This document shows, piece by piece, positions 8,781 to 15,947 of a stretch of 64,000 bases of DNA (the stretch's first letter is position 1; each line of letters opens with the position of its first letter). The DNA comes from Bacteroidota bacterium. GTDB taxonomy: Bacteria > Bacteroidota > Bacteroidia > B-17B0 > Aurantibacillaceae. The stretch spans positions 57,952 to 121,951 of the forward strand of contig JAAFIL010000007.1 in NCBI GenBank assembly GCA_013297775.1, in the 5' to 3' direction. The notes beneath the pieces were generated by a model. The model ran no database searches, was not told the DNA's origin, and saw nothing but the letters and a program-made list of their open reading frames with translations. Both the position numbers and the translations under genes were made by a program.

Positions 8781-9437
8781 TTAAACATCTACATCAAATA
8801 ATTTATTCTTAATGGCAAACAATACCAATCCCGCAGTATTTCTAGCTCCTGTTTTTGCCAGTAAATTATTACGATGTCCATTTATGGTGCTTTCGCTTAA
8901 GAATAACTTTTCAGCTATTTCAGGACTGGTGTATTCCTTACAAATATAAAGCAGTATTTCTTTTTCGCGGTTGGTGAGGTCTTCAATGTTTTGCAGGTTA
9001 TTTTTTTGACCCTTTCCAGGTTTAAAATTGCGCATCACGCGCATGGTGTTTTCATTAAAATAATAATCGTTCTCGGCTACAGATCGAATCGCTTTTTCAA
9101 CTTCGTCTGGGTCGGCGTTTTTGGCAAGGTAAGCATTGGCGCCTTCTTCAATAAGTTTGTGTATAAACTTATCTTCTTCGTGTACGGTTAAAATGATACT
9201 TTTTATTTGGGGGTAATGAAGCCTCATCTGCTGAATGGTTTCAATACCGTTTAGTACGGGCATACTTATATCTATAAGTGCTATATGAATGGTTTCATTA
9301 CTCAGAGCCAGCGCATCTAAAAGTTCTTTTCCATTACCCACTTCAATACATACATTTATATTTTTAAAGGTAGATAACAAAGTACTCATCCCTCTACGGA
9401 ATAATAACTGATCTTCGGCAAATGCGATGTTTATCAT
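8781..9437 (-). CDS. LuxR/NarL-family response regulator
   Basis: The chosen start is MINIAFAEDQLL, whose ATG overlaps the kinase stop by four bases (ATGA); an upstream in-frame ATG is less likely. The receiver domain (about residues 1-120) has the acidic pair in AEDQ, the phospho-acceptor Asp in IALIDISMPVLNG, the Thr in SIILTVHEE and the Lys in YLAKNA. A LuxR-type HTH follows near residues 150-210 (LTNREKEILLYICKEYTSPEIAEKLF, seen in part). It is the output of the kinase just upstream. Targets are unknown. A decayed fragment of a similar HTH gene lies at 14.8 kb. Confidence 0.93.
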   Translation of the reverse strand: MINIAFAEDQLLFRRGMSTLLSTFKNINVCIEVGNGKELLDALALSNETIHIALIDISMPVLNGIETIQQMRLHYPQIKSIILTVHEEDKFIHKLIEEGANAYLAKNADPDEVEKAIRSVAENDYYFNENTMRVMRNFKPGKGQKNNLQNIEDLTNREKEILLYICKEYTSPEIAEKLFLSESTINGHRNNLLAKTGARNTAGLVLFAIKNKLFDVDV

Positions 9438-10228
9438 AAGCTGGTGTTTTGAATTAGTGGTAAGGTAATGGTACATTCAAATCCGGCATTGGGTTGCGAA
9501 GTGAAGTTTAAATCACCGCGCATTAAAAGCACTCGGCTTTCAATGTTTTTTAAGCCAATGCCTTTAGCGGTTGGTTTTAAAGTTGTTCCTTGCCCATCAT
9601 CTTTATAGTTAATAACGAGGCATTTGTCCTTTTCAATGACATCAATTTCAACAGTAGTGGCTTTTGCATATTTAATGCAGTTCGACAGCAGTTCCTGAAA
9701 AATACGGTAAATAGCAAGGCTAGTCATTTTATTTAATTGTTTGAGGTTTGCATTATTTTTAAAAATAATGTGAATACCCGATATGGAAGTGATACTCTCA
9801 AAATGGTTATCTAGCGTTTCTTGTAAACCTAATAATTCCAACTCAAAAGGTACAATGGCGTGCGAAATGCGCCTGATACTGTCAATACCCGATTGCACCA
9901 ACTTTTTACTATCAGCTATTTTTTCTTCTGGCAAACGCAACTCATCTTTTAAACGGTTAATGGAAAGCGAGAGAGTCGAAAAAATGCTTCCAATTTCATC
10001 GTGCATGTCTTTGGCTAACTGCATGCGTTCTGTTTCAGCCGATTGGATGCTGATAAGCAAGAGTTCTTGTTTGTGTTGGGCATCTAACTTAAGAAGCTCT
10101 TGCTGTTTAAAAAGAAGACGTTTTTGGTAACGTATGGCTATAATTATAAATCCACCCGCAATAATTGCAAAAGCCAACATGGCACTAATAATGCCAAAAT
10201 AAAACTTTACTTGGCTCTCGCTTTCCAT
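9434..10228 (-). CDS. Sensor histidine kinase, NarX/DesK-like
   Basis: A 264-residue kinase with one N-terminal membrane segment (about residues 10-32), a short coiled coil, a dimerisation/phospho-acceptor box LAKDMHDEIGSIFSTLS with the conserved His, and a HATPase domain. The latter shows the N box ELLSNCIKYAKA, the G1 box YKDDGQG and GIGLKNIESR. No periplasmic sensor domain is present. Its start overlaps the end of the 7-TM protein gene by 22 bases and its end overlaps the regulator by four. The three probably form one signalling operon in which the 7-TM protein may supply the sensing part (inference). Confidence 0.92.
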   Translation of the reverse strand: MESESQVKFYFGIISAMLAFAIIAGGFIIIAIRYQKRLLFKQQELLKLDAQHKQELLLISIQSAETERMQLAKDMHDEIGSIFSTLSLSINRLKDELRLPEEKIADSKKLVQSGIDSIRRISHAIVPFELELLGLQETLDNHFESITSISGIHIIFKNNANLKQLNKMTSLAIYRIFQELLSNCIKYAKATTVEIDVIEKDKCLVINYKDDGQGTTLKPTAKGIGLKNIESRVLLMRGDLNFTSQPNAGFECTITLPLIQNTSL

Positions 10229-10851
10229 AGACCTATTGAAATGAGGATGTAGAGTTGTACGGCAAGCAAAGTGTGAATGGTCCAGATGTTCATCTTCAAG
10301 TTTACACTCATTTCATTAACAAAACTGCTACAGGCAAACAACGTTATAGCGCCAGAAAAATAAAGAAGAAATCCAGCATTAATGTAATTAAACCCTTGAT
10401 ATTGAGAACGGAAATCATCGTCTTCGGCAACAATTTTTACAAACCAACAAATTGAAAAAAAGATTAATAGTAAAGCCTCGACCGACCGACTTAAATTATT
10501 ATACTGATAAATATTTTCTACAAATAGAATGCTTAAAATTTCTAAGATAGGAAACAGAATTATGAGGATAAAAAAAGCAGATTTATTAAGAAATCCTTTT
10601 AATAAAACCCAGTAATAGGTTAACAGTATCAAAAATTCTAAAACTGTATATAAATGCAGAATCGGGAGATTGTTAAGTTTCATTTTCCACGTTATAAATG
10701 ATACTAGCTGCGTACTGGCAGCTAGTATCAGATAAATAAATAAAAATTTAAACTCTTTGTAAAGAACTCTTTTTATGAACATAAACATGGCTATTGGTAA
10801 AATAATCATCCAATTAAAATAGCCATATAAAATAGTTTTGAGAGTCTCCAT
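10207..10851 (-). CDS. Seven-helix integral membrane protein upstream of a histidine kinase
   Basis: A 214-residue protein I do not recognise by name. About seven hydrophobic segments can be counted (near residues 14-29, 34-55, 62-84, 92-110, 124-141, 158-178, 190-211), with a charged loop EDDDFRSQYQG near 143-154. The third segment, HLYTVLEFLILLTYYW, looks like a functional helix with polar residues. It overlaps the kinase gene by 22 bases, so the two are expressed together. A sensory or partner role for the kinase is plausible but not shown. Length and topology resemble other small Bacteroidota 7-TM proteins of unknown function. Confidence 0.75.
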   Translation of the reverse strand: METLKTILYGYFNWMIILPIAMFMFIKRVLYKEFKFLFIYLILAASTQLVSFITWKMKLNNLPILHLYTVLEFLILLTYYWVLLKGFLNKSAFFILIILFPILEILSILFVENIYQYNNLSRSVEALLLIFFSICWFVKIVAEDDDFRSQYQGFNYINAGFLLYFSGAITLFACSSFVNEMSVNLKMNIWTIHTLLAVQLYILISIGLWKARAK

Positions 10852-10923
10852 TTTAAATAATAGGGTAATCCAACTTTATAATCAGAAGTATCTTATCCTT
10901 ATGAATTAAAAGCATTCATCTTG

Positions 10924-11409
10924 TCAATGATTTATACCAGTACCCGAATCGGCACATGTTCCGGGACAAGGAAACGAAAAGTCGTAGATTGAAGATTTGA
11001 GTGGGGGAATTGTAGTTTGAGGTAAATCCTGAACATCCTGACCGCCATCATTAGCGTCAGAGTCAAACCCAGTTACTGCCACACCAATTAAACAAGCTAT
11101 TGGAGAAATTGGTCTTTCTAAAAAAGTTTCTTTACCAAGATAAAATCTTATTGCATTAATTGGGTCTTTAATTGTATGTTCAGTTGGAAGTATTGGATTG
11201 GGTTTATTCGGATTATTATATTTATAAATCCTTATAAATAAATCGAACAAATCTGCTAATTCAAAAGTGAAGCCTTCACTTGTCAAAACCGGCAAATTAT
11301 GCAGTGTGGGTTGGTCTAGCAGTGCGGTTTGAATTTTTTTCTGATCAGTATTCCATTCTGTACACCTTTTTTTTGCTTCCTCTAAGGTAATAGTAAAATC
11401 TCGAGCCAT
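10924..11409 (-). CDS. Hypothetical protein of the FPCPxxC-tail family
   Basis: A 161-residue cytoplasmic-looking protein without signal peptide. It opens MARDFTITLEEAKKRCTEWN, contains AIRFYLGKE near residue 104, and ends in a Gly/Asp-rich stretch and IYDFSFPCPGTCADSG. The same order (ITL-helix-W, RFYLG, GVDxDG, DFxFPCPxxC) occurs in the broken gene at 11.8-12.1 kb, so the two are paralogues. I know such small proteins as frequent hypotheticals in Bacteroidota; their function is unknown. The C-terminal CPxxC pair could bind metal or form a disulphide. It is the first gene of the repeat-rich island. Confidence 0.7.
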   Translation of the reverse strand: MARDFTITLEEAKKRCTEWNTDQKKIQTALLDQPTLHNLPVLTSEGFTFELADLFDLFIRIYKYNNPNKPNPILPTEHTIKDPINAIRFYLGKETFLERPISPIACLIGVAVTGFDSDANDGGQDVQDLPQTTIPPLKSSIYDFSFPCPGTCADSGTGINH

Positions 11410-11615
11410 AAAGTTAATTTTTAAAATTAGTTAATAAATGATTTGATAATAAGTTCAACCCTTTGTTCTAAATAAAATATAAATCATGATAAGTAAGAGA
11501 ATTAAGTGGTATTGATTTAAATTTAAACATAGACCAAAAGTATTTATAAAAGCTTTTATATGTCAAAATTAAACCATCTAGCATCATTCTAATAGCCTAT
11601 TTTTATCTGTTTTTA

Positions 11616-11645
11616 AAACCAGATAAAACTATCTGGTTTTATTTT
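11616..11645. terminator. Bidirectional terminator in the gap between the two FPCPxxC genes
   Basis: AAAACCAGATA and TATCTGGTTTT form an 11-bp stem with a 4-base loop, with T-runs on both sides. It most likely ends the minus-strand transcript of the frameshifted gene at 11.8-12.1 kb. The remaining bases of the gap 11410-11758 are AT-rich with nothing else recognised. Confidence 0.75.
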
Positions 11646-11758
11646 TATGAGGGCGTATTGGCGTTAAAATAGATTAAGAAAACGATATTACAATATAAGT
11701 ATAACGTTGTTTAAATTCATTAATCCATCTTAATCAAATTTTATGTTTGATTTTTTTA

Positions 11759-12054
11759 CTATAGCAATGGGCTATTGGTGGCGCATGTTGGTGGACAAGG
11801 AAATGTAAAATCATGAATAAGATTCAACATATCATTGCCATCGGTATCCACACCCACATAAATGAGTTGGTACTGGCCTTCCCTATCCATGCCCAGATAA
11901 AATCTTACCATGTCTGGTTGTTGCGTGTCAATTAAAGCTTTCAAATCTTCTGTTTTAATGCAAATTCTTTAATACCCATGTTGGCATACGCTTCTGAGTT
12001 TCTCCAATTGGTAGTCCATTCAATGGCTGTCGGTAATGTAATTTCAGGATTCAT
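11759..12054 (-). pseudogene. FPCPxxC-tail family protein, broken by a frameshift
   Basis: Two minus-strand frames join into one protein of about 98 residues. The first runs from ATG at 12054 (MNPEITLPTAIEWTTNWRNS) to a TGA near 11941. The second continues in the next frame with IKTEDLKALIDTQQPDMVRF, then YLGMDREGQYQLIYVGVD and the tail HDFTFPCPPTCATNSPLL. The two frames overlap around GAATTTGCATTAAAAC near 11950-11970, so a single-base change there would restore one reading frame. The intact 161-residue neighbour shows the same layout. It may be a real pseudogene, an assembly error or, less likely, a programmed shift. Confidence 0.75.
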
Positions 12055-12164
12055 TATAGTTGTTTTTTAAGGTTTATATAAATTTAATCATTTGAAATGA
12101 GTTATCAAAAAAATTGAAGTTATTATCTAAAAATTGCTACATCTTTATTTTGTAAGTACTAACA

Positions 12165-12251
12165 ATGTTCGTTAAAGGAAGCTCCAAGTCTTTACAAATC
12201 GAGCCTTCTATGGGCAACCCAACAAAACTATCTGTTTTCAAAATCAAATAG
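12165..12251 (+). pseudogene. Possible 3' remnant of a beta-trefoil-like gene
   Basis: A 28-codon plus-strand frame reads MFVKGSSKSLQIEPS, then MGNPTKLSVFKIK and a stop. Its pattern (FV, small polar residues, LQIE, then VFKIK at the end) is reminiscent of the last strand pair of the fascin-like protein at 15.0-15.5 kb (KFVSRHTLGSNML, TFPIIKV). A stop lies just upstream and no longer frame extends it. I consider it a decayed 3' end in the repeat-rich island; the match is weak. Confidence 0.25.
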
Positions 12252-12314
12252 TTTCCATCTTAAAATTTTTTATTGAAGTCTGTTACTTTGTATCCAACAC
12301 TAGCTAATGTTAAA

Positions 12315-12331
12315 CGTGGAGCAGAACCCAC
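12315..12331. repeat. Short hairpin repeat, copy 1
   Basis: The core GTGGAGCAGAACCCAC can fold as GTGG/CCAC around an 8-base loop. The same core recurs at 12663 and 13521 and in weaker form at 15668, always between genes of this island. Confidence 0.6.
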
Positions 12332-12399
12332 AGGGAAATTAGAAATGTTGAATTAGAAATTACAATTGAAAGATTCTAATTCTCGATTTGATTACCCAA

Positions 12400-12475
12400 A
12401 AAACGAACTGACCCGTACAGTAATAAAACGGGGGGCGAAACCGAAAAGCCTTATGAGTAGGGAAAAGATTAAAAA
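12400..12475 (+). repeat. Conserved leader repeat, copy L1 (no intact gene behind it)
   Basis: It contains AAAAAACGAACTG, a CAGT step, AAAACGGGG, GAAAAGCCTTATGAGTAGG and then A-rich sequence. The same order of blocks precedes the first PixA-like gene (12768), a dead copy (14264) and the fascin-like gene (14910). Here it runs straight into repeat A, so the gene it once served appears to be gone. A 63-codon frame passing through (12366-12557) is made only of repeat sequence and I do not call it a gene. Confidence 0.6.
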
Positions 12476-12489
12476 CATTTACTGTTTAG

Positions 12490-12680
12490 GCCAAACAGGA
12501 AATAAAACCAACAGTTCTTTAAAGAAAATTTCCGTATCAGGCATGTACATGGAATAGTTGTTCCAATAAAAAACGAAACGTACAAATTACTGAGCGGAAA
12601 GATTGGAAAGGAATGAATGGTAAAATCAAAATTGGTTTGCCAACATTTTGCAAAACAATTTTAGTGGAGCAGAACCCACT
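12490..12680 (+). repeat. Repeat A, about 190 bp, direct copy of repeat B (15492-15685)
   Basis: The blocks AGGAAATAAAACCAA, GTTCTTT, TACATG, CCAATAAAAAAC, AAACGTACAAATTACTGAGC, GAATG, TAAAATCAAAATTGGTT and AATTTTAG occur in the same order and spacing in both copies, at about 75-80 % identity by eye. Each ends in a form of the hairpin AGTGGAGCAGAACCCACT. It contains no convincing open frame. Confidence 0.75.
12663..12680. repeat. Short hairpin repeat, copy 2
   Basis: AGTGGAGCAGAACCCACT: a 5-bp stem AGTGG/CCACT around AGCAGAAC. It is the right end of repeat A and lies 190 bases before the first PixA-like gene. Confidence 0.6.
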
Positions 12681-12723
12681 TACGAAATGATAAATGAAGA
12701 ATGTTGAATGATAAATGGATAAA

Positions 12724-12835
12724 CAGTACCCAATTTAGAATTTATCATTTAAAATTTATCATCTCTAAAAAACGGACTGGCTGCAACAGTTTAAAAAAAA
12801 CGGGGCCTTACCTGAAAAGCCTTATGAGTAAGAAA
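12724..12835 (+). repeat. Repeat C with leader copy L2, ahead of the first PixA-like gene
   Basis: It starts CAGTACCCAATTTAGAATTT and passes through TATCATCTCTAAAAAACGGACT, a CAACAGTTTAAAA step, ACGGGG, CTGAAAAGCC and TTATGAGTAAG. The same stretch, nearly base for base, begins at 14870 in front of the fascin-like gene. The conserved ATGAGTAAG could start a short leader peptide (MSKKK...) that in this copy is in frame with the gene behind it. Promoter or translational control is a reasonable guess. Confidence 0.75.
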
Positions 12836-12853
12836 AAAATAAAAAACAATAAA

Positions 12854-13426
12854 ATGGCACAAATAAATATTTTAATTGCGGTTGATGCTCCAACTTTAGC
12901 TCAACAAATACAAGATGGTTCGTTACCATCAGGGGCAGTAAATGCGCCACATAACTTAGGTTCTTATACCTCTTCTAATGTGTATATTAGTATGGTAACT
13001 CAAAATAACAATGTAGACAATAATACACAAGGACTGTCAGAGTTAACTATCCGATGTGATTCTGGTGATGAGCTGCAATGGTCTATGGTATCATTTGATA
13101 TGAATACAGGATATACACCCTATTTGTATAATGGAACATTTGTTAGTGTAGTCTCTCTAGAAAAACCCACCCCTACAAACACACCCCCCGGAATAGCGCC
13201 ACTAACCTACGTAACAGCTGAAGTTGTAAATTACTTTCCACTAACTGCTGAGCCAACAGATGCTCCAGTAGAAGCAACTAATACTATTGCTAGAGCAGTG
13301 TCGTTCGTAACAGAACCTGGTCAAACAATTCAGTATACACTTTCTTTTGCTTTGGTAGACAACGCAAATGGAGAAATAATTGGTTATTTCTCTTGGGATC
13401 CATTTATTGCTACCAATTCTGCTTAA
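12854..13426 (+). CDS. PixA/AidA-family inclusion-body-like protein (copy 1)
   Basis: A 190-residue protein from MAQINILIAVDAPTL; an alternative start MSKKKIKNNK at 12824 adds ten basic residues. The INILIAVD opening, SNVYISMVTQNNN, the strand-rich middle and the closing IIGYFSWDPFI fit the PixA/AidA family (inclusion-body protein of Photorhabdus/Xenorhabdus; AidA of Ralstonia/Burkholderia), whose biochemical role is unclear. No signal peptide is seen. The paralogue at 13.6 kb is about 50 % identical by eye. A large hairpin terminator follows. The gene sits behind leader repeat C, which suggests shared control with the fascin-like gene. Confidence 0.75.
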   Translation: MAQINILIAVDAPTLAQQIQDGSLPSGAVNAPHNLGSYTSSNVYISMVTQNNNVDNNTQGLSELTIRCDSGDELQWSMVSFDMNTGYTPYLYNGTFVSVVSLEKPTPTNTPPGIAPLTYVTAEVVNYFPLTAEPTDAPVEATNTIARAVSFVTEPGQTIQYTLSFALVDNANGEIIGYFSWDPFIATNSA

Positions 13427-13455
13427 TCCGCTAGCAAATAATTAGATAGATGGCT

Positions 13456-13495
13456 AATAAAACGTTTGTATGCAAGCATACTTCAACGTTTTATT
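13456..13495. terminator. Long hairpin between the two PixA-like genes
   Basis: AATAAAACGTT pairs with AACGTTTTATT, and inside it GTATGC pairs with GCATAC. The structure is almost a perfect 40-base palindrome 30 bases after the PixA-like stop. It is most simply a terminator, able to act on both strands. Confidence 0.7.
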
Positions 13496-13520
13496 GGTTA
13501 CCTATCTTTAAAAAATCAAA

Positions 13521-13538
13521 AGTGGAGCAGAACCCACT
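13521..13538. repeat. Short hairpin repeat, copy 3
   Basis: AGTGGAGCAGAACCCACT, identical to the copy at 12663, placed 60 bases before the start of the second PixA-like gene. Confidence 0.6.
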
Positions 13539-13598
13539 CAAATAAACGCCTTGTTCCACAAAGGTTTAAAGCGGAAATATAAAAACAAATACAACCTC

Positions 13599-14201
13599 AT
13601 GACTAAGAAAAACAAAAAAGGAAAAACCATAAATGTGTTAATTACCATTGATGGTGAAACTTTGTATAATTTATTACGAAATGGCGCTTTATTACCAGGA
13701 ACAGTGAGTTCCCCAACTAAATTAGGTTCTTATGAATCTTCTAAAGTTTATATTAGTATGGTAACTCAAAACAACAATGTAAACAATAATTCTCAGGGAC
13801 AGTCAAAGTTAACTATCACATGTGCTTCTGGTGATGTTATTCAATGGTCGATAATCACTATTGATGCGAATACAGATCAAACAGCTTATTTATACGATGC
13901 TAGTTTCAAAACAATAGATTATATTAATCCTTTAAGTACAAGCATTCTTGGAATTAGTAATCCTTTAAAATATAAGACCATTTCAAAAGTAAATTATTTG
14001 CCGCCAGTTAGCAACCCAACAAGTACACCAACAAAAGTAGATAACACTATTGCAACTGCATCAGGATCAATTATCACTAAAGTAAGTCAAACATTGCAGT
14101 ATACTCCATGTTTTGCTTTGGTAAATAATTCGAAAAACACCATAATTGGTTACTTTTCTTGGGATTCGCATATAGTTATTAACCCAAATACTAAAAAATA
14201 A
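13599..14201 (+). CDS. PixA/AidA-family inclusion-body-like protein (copy 2)
   Basis: A 200-residue protein starting MTKKNKKGKTINVLITID; frames further upstream use TTG and look non-coding. It shares with copy 1 the opening VLITIDGETL, the block KVYISMVTQNNNVNNN, LTITCASGD, and the ending IIGYFSWDSHI. It has a slightly longer lysine-rich start. The proteins are probably cytoplasmic or self-assembling, as PixA forms crystalline inclusions; that is family knowledge, not seen here. The leader ahead of it is only weakly like the L repeats (TTTAAAGCGG..., CTCATGACTAAG). Tandem duplication followed by divergence is the simplest history. Confidence 0.72.
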   Translation: MTKKNKKGKTINVLITIDGETLYNLLRNGALLPGTVSSPTKLGSYESSKVYISMVTQNNNVNNNSQGQSKLTITCASGDVIQWSIITIDANTDQTAYLYDASFKTIDYINPLSTSILGISNPLKYKTISKVNYLPPVSNPTSTPTKVDNTIATASGSIITKVSQTLQYTPCFALVNNSKNTIIGYFSWDSHIVINPNTKK

Positions 14202-14263
14202 AATTACGCCTTAACAAATTGATAATTGAGAATGAAATAAGCATTTATGATTAAATGACAATT

Positions 14264-14350
14264 TTAAAAAACGGATTGGTTGCAACAGTTTAATAAAAAC
14301 AGAGCAGTTTCTGAAAAGTCACATGAGTAAAAGAAATATTTAAAGCATAT
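14264..14350 (+). repeat. Conserved leader repeat, copy L3 (dead end)
   Basis: AAAAAACGGATTGGTTGCAA, CAGTTTAATAAAAAC, TCTGAAAAGTCACATGAGTAAAAG follow the leader pattern closely. The short frame MSKRNI then stops, and an ATGGCAATG follows at the position of the gene start in copy L2, but it reads only nine codons. The gene behind this leader has been lost. A terminator lies 60 bases downstream. Confidence 0.65.
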
Positions 14351-14413
14351 AATATGGCAATGTACTATTCAAAAGTAAGCTAAACAAACATCCACTTTTA
14401 AACTATAATCCAT

Positions 14414-14450
14414 CAGGCGCAGACTAAAAACTTGCGCCTGTTTTTTATTT
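14414..14450 (+). terminator. Rho-independent terminator
   Basis: CAGGCGCA and TGCGCCTG form an 8-bp GC-rich stem around an 11-base loop, followed by TTTTTTATTT. It is a classical terminator but has no intact gene just ahead of it; it would have ended the transcript behind leader L3. The bases from here to 14760 show no gene I can support. Confidence 0.85.
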
Positions 14451-14760
14451 CAGAATGTTGTAGATATAACCTGTGAAATACTATTTATTAAATAGTCCAA
14501 TTTAATTTTATAAAAATGTACTTGAAAGAATAAATAAATTCTACCTTTTCTGGGGTAATTTTTTTTAAGAACATGATCTAAATGCCCTTAACTTTTCGGT
14601 TGATTCATAACCAACCAAAGCCTCCAAAAATTATTAAAAGTTTTGTTTCAATAAAGAGTTACTATAATTAAGCCTTAAGGTTTCGGATTTGGAGTTGCGT
14701 CTAACCGCTAAGCCTTCTGCTATTTCCATCAGCCAAGTCTTTGTGATATGTATTTAAATC

Positions 14761-14870
14761 TTATTTAAGCAGACCCTCTTTAAGTGCCTGGTAAATAACA
14801 CCAGCCGAGTTTTTTACCTCAAATTTTTCATCAGGTTCTTTCGATGGGTTTCTACTGTTCGGTTGCTTAC
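14761..14870 (-). pseudogene. 3' fragment of a luxR-type regulator gene, cut off at a repeat boundary
   Basis: Read on the minus strand it gives VSNRTVETHRKNLM, then (after a one-base shift in an A-run) KKFEVKNSAGVIYQALKEG and LLK stop. This is the recognition helix and C-terminal helix of a LuxR-type HTH, similar to the end of the intact regulator at 8.8 kb. The coding match stops exactly where repeat C begins (14870). One A is missing from the ATGAAAAAT run. Both the truncation and the shift mark it as dead. Confidence 0.7.
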
Positions 14871-14976
14871 AGTACCCAATTTAGAATTTATTATTTAAAA
14901 TATATCATCTCTAAAAAACGGACTAACTGTAACAGTAAAAACGGGGCGGTATCTGAAAAGCCTGATTAGTAGGAAA
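14870..14976 (+). repeat. Repeat C with leader copy L4, ahead of the fascin-like gene
   Basis: It is a close copy of 12724-12835: CAGTACCCAATTTAGAATTT, ATATCATCTCTAAAAAACGG, CTGTAACAGT, AAAACGGGG, CTGAAAAGCCTGATTAG. The ATG of the leader peptide has changed to ATT. The copy abuts the luxR fragment on its left and ends about 20 bases before the ATG of the next gene. Confidence 0.75.
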
Positions 14977-14994
14977 AACTAAAATCTAATTAGC

Positions 14995-15480
14995 ATGAGT
15001 AAAATTATTCTTCAGGCTGACGACGGCAAATACACCAAAGCCCTAACTAAAAACCAGCAGTTAGGATTATACGCCCACGCCGACAGTAAGGAGGAAGCGA
15101 CAACTCTGGAAGTTATCAATCACAACTACGTTATGAATATTCTGAAAAACGAGCAGTTTGGGTTGAAAGTCCCCAATATTCTGGATGCCACAAAAACAAT
15201 GGAAGATATTCTAGGTGGTTCTGGTGTAAATCATTCAAAGCGAATTGTGCTTCGAAGAGGGAGTGAATACGTAACCCTTGAAGGAATTTCCTTGGTGTTT
15301 GTTCCCAATATTAATAAGGCGGTCTATTTCGAGATGGCGAATGTAAGAAGCAACCAAATTGCCTTTAAAGCCGCTAATGGCAAATTTGTTTCCCGACATA
15401 CATTAGGCTCAAATATGCTCATGGCTAACCGCGGTGCTCTCGGTTCATGGGAAACTTTCCCCATAATCAAAGTAGAATAA
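14995..15480 (+). CDS. Fascin-like beta-trefoil domain protein
   Basis: A 161-residue protein with no signal peptide. Three repeats of a trefoil can be sensed: residues 3-30 (IILQADDGKYTKALTKNQQLGLYAHA), 82-115, and 120-160, the last with AANGKFVSR, LMANRGALGSWETF and IIKV. The last pattern is typical of fascin/actin-crosslinking-like domains, which in bacteria usually bind carbohydrate or act in extracellular proteins; the role here is unknown. It stands behind the same leader as the first PixA-like gene. Repeat B begins 12 bases after its stop. Confidence 0.65.
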   Translation: MSKIILQADDGKYTKALTKNQQLGLYAHADSKEEATTLEVINHNYVMNILKNEQFGLKVPNILDATKTMEDILGGSGVNHSKRIVLRRGSEYVTLEGISLVFVPNINKAVYFEMANVRSNQIAFKAANGKFVSRHTLGSNMLMANRGALGSWETFPIIKVE

Positions 15481-15491
15481 CGCGTTCCCGC

Positions 15492-15685
15492 GCCAGACAG
15501 GTAGGAAATAAAACCAAAGGTTCTTTGAAGATAGTTTCCCCCTCAGTCCTTTACATGAAATACTTACTCCAATAAAAAACAAAACGTACAAATTACTGAG
15601 CAATTCGATTGAAAAGAAATGAATGTAAAATCAAAATTGGTTCACTAAAATGTCGAAGAGTAATTTTAGCGGAACAGGCCCTACT
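15492..15685 (+). repeat. Repeat B, second copy of repeat A; includes degenerate hairpin copy 4
   Basis: See repeat A (12490-12680) for the shared blocks. It closes with AGCGGAACAGGCCCTACT, a 14-of-18 match to the hairpin AGTGGAGCAGAACCCACT. From here to the tatC stop (15686-15947) I see only AT-rich sequence with no supported gene. Confidence 0.7.
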
Positions 15686-15947
15686 CTTCCACAGCAAAAA
15701 AAGATGGATTCACAACACCACTATCTCCAGTTTAAGCAAAAGTTCCACTTCGTAAGATAATCAAATTGAATGGTATCCTTCACTTTTTGTTTTTATTTAG
15801 GTAAGGCAGATGGGTTTGTTACAATGCCCTTTAAATCGAAAAATCTAACGGAACATAACTTACATCACTCAGAAAGATAAAAGATACTTCACAACTGCGC
15901 TTCGGATTGGTTTACACAACTTAGCTATAAAAACGAACTCCCCTCTT

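Noticed and set aside
12366..12557. 63-codon open frame MKDSNSRFDYPKNELTRT...
   Set aside because: It consists only of leader repeat L1 and part of repeat A, whose other copies are not open, so it is chance.
12315..15685. Integron with attC sites
   Set aside because: The hairpins are only 18 bases, lack the attC R/L box pattern as far as I can see, and no integrase gene is in the window.
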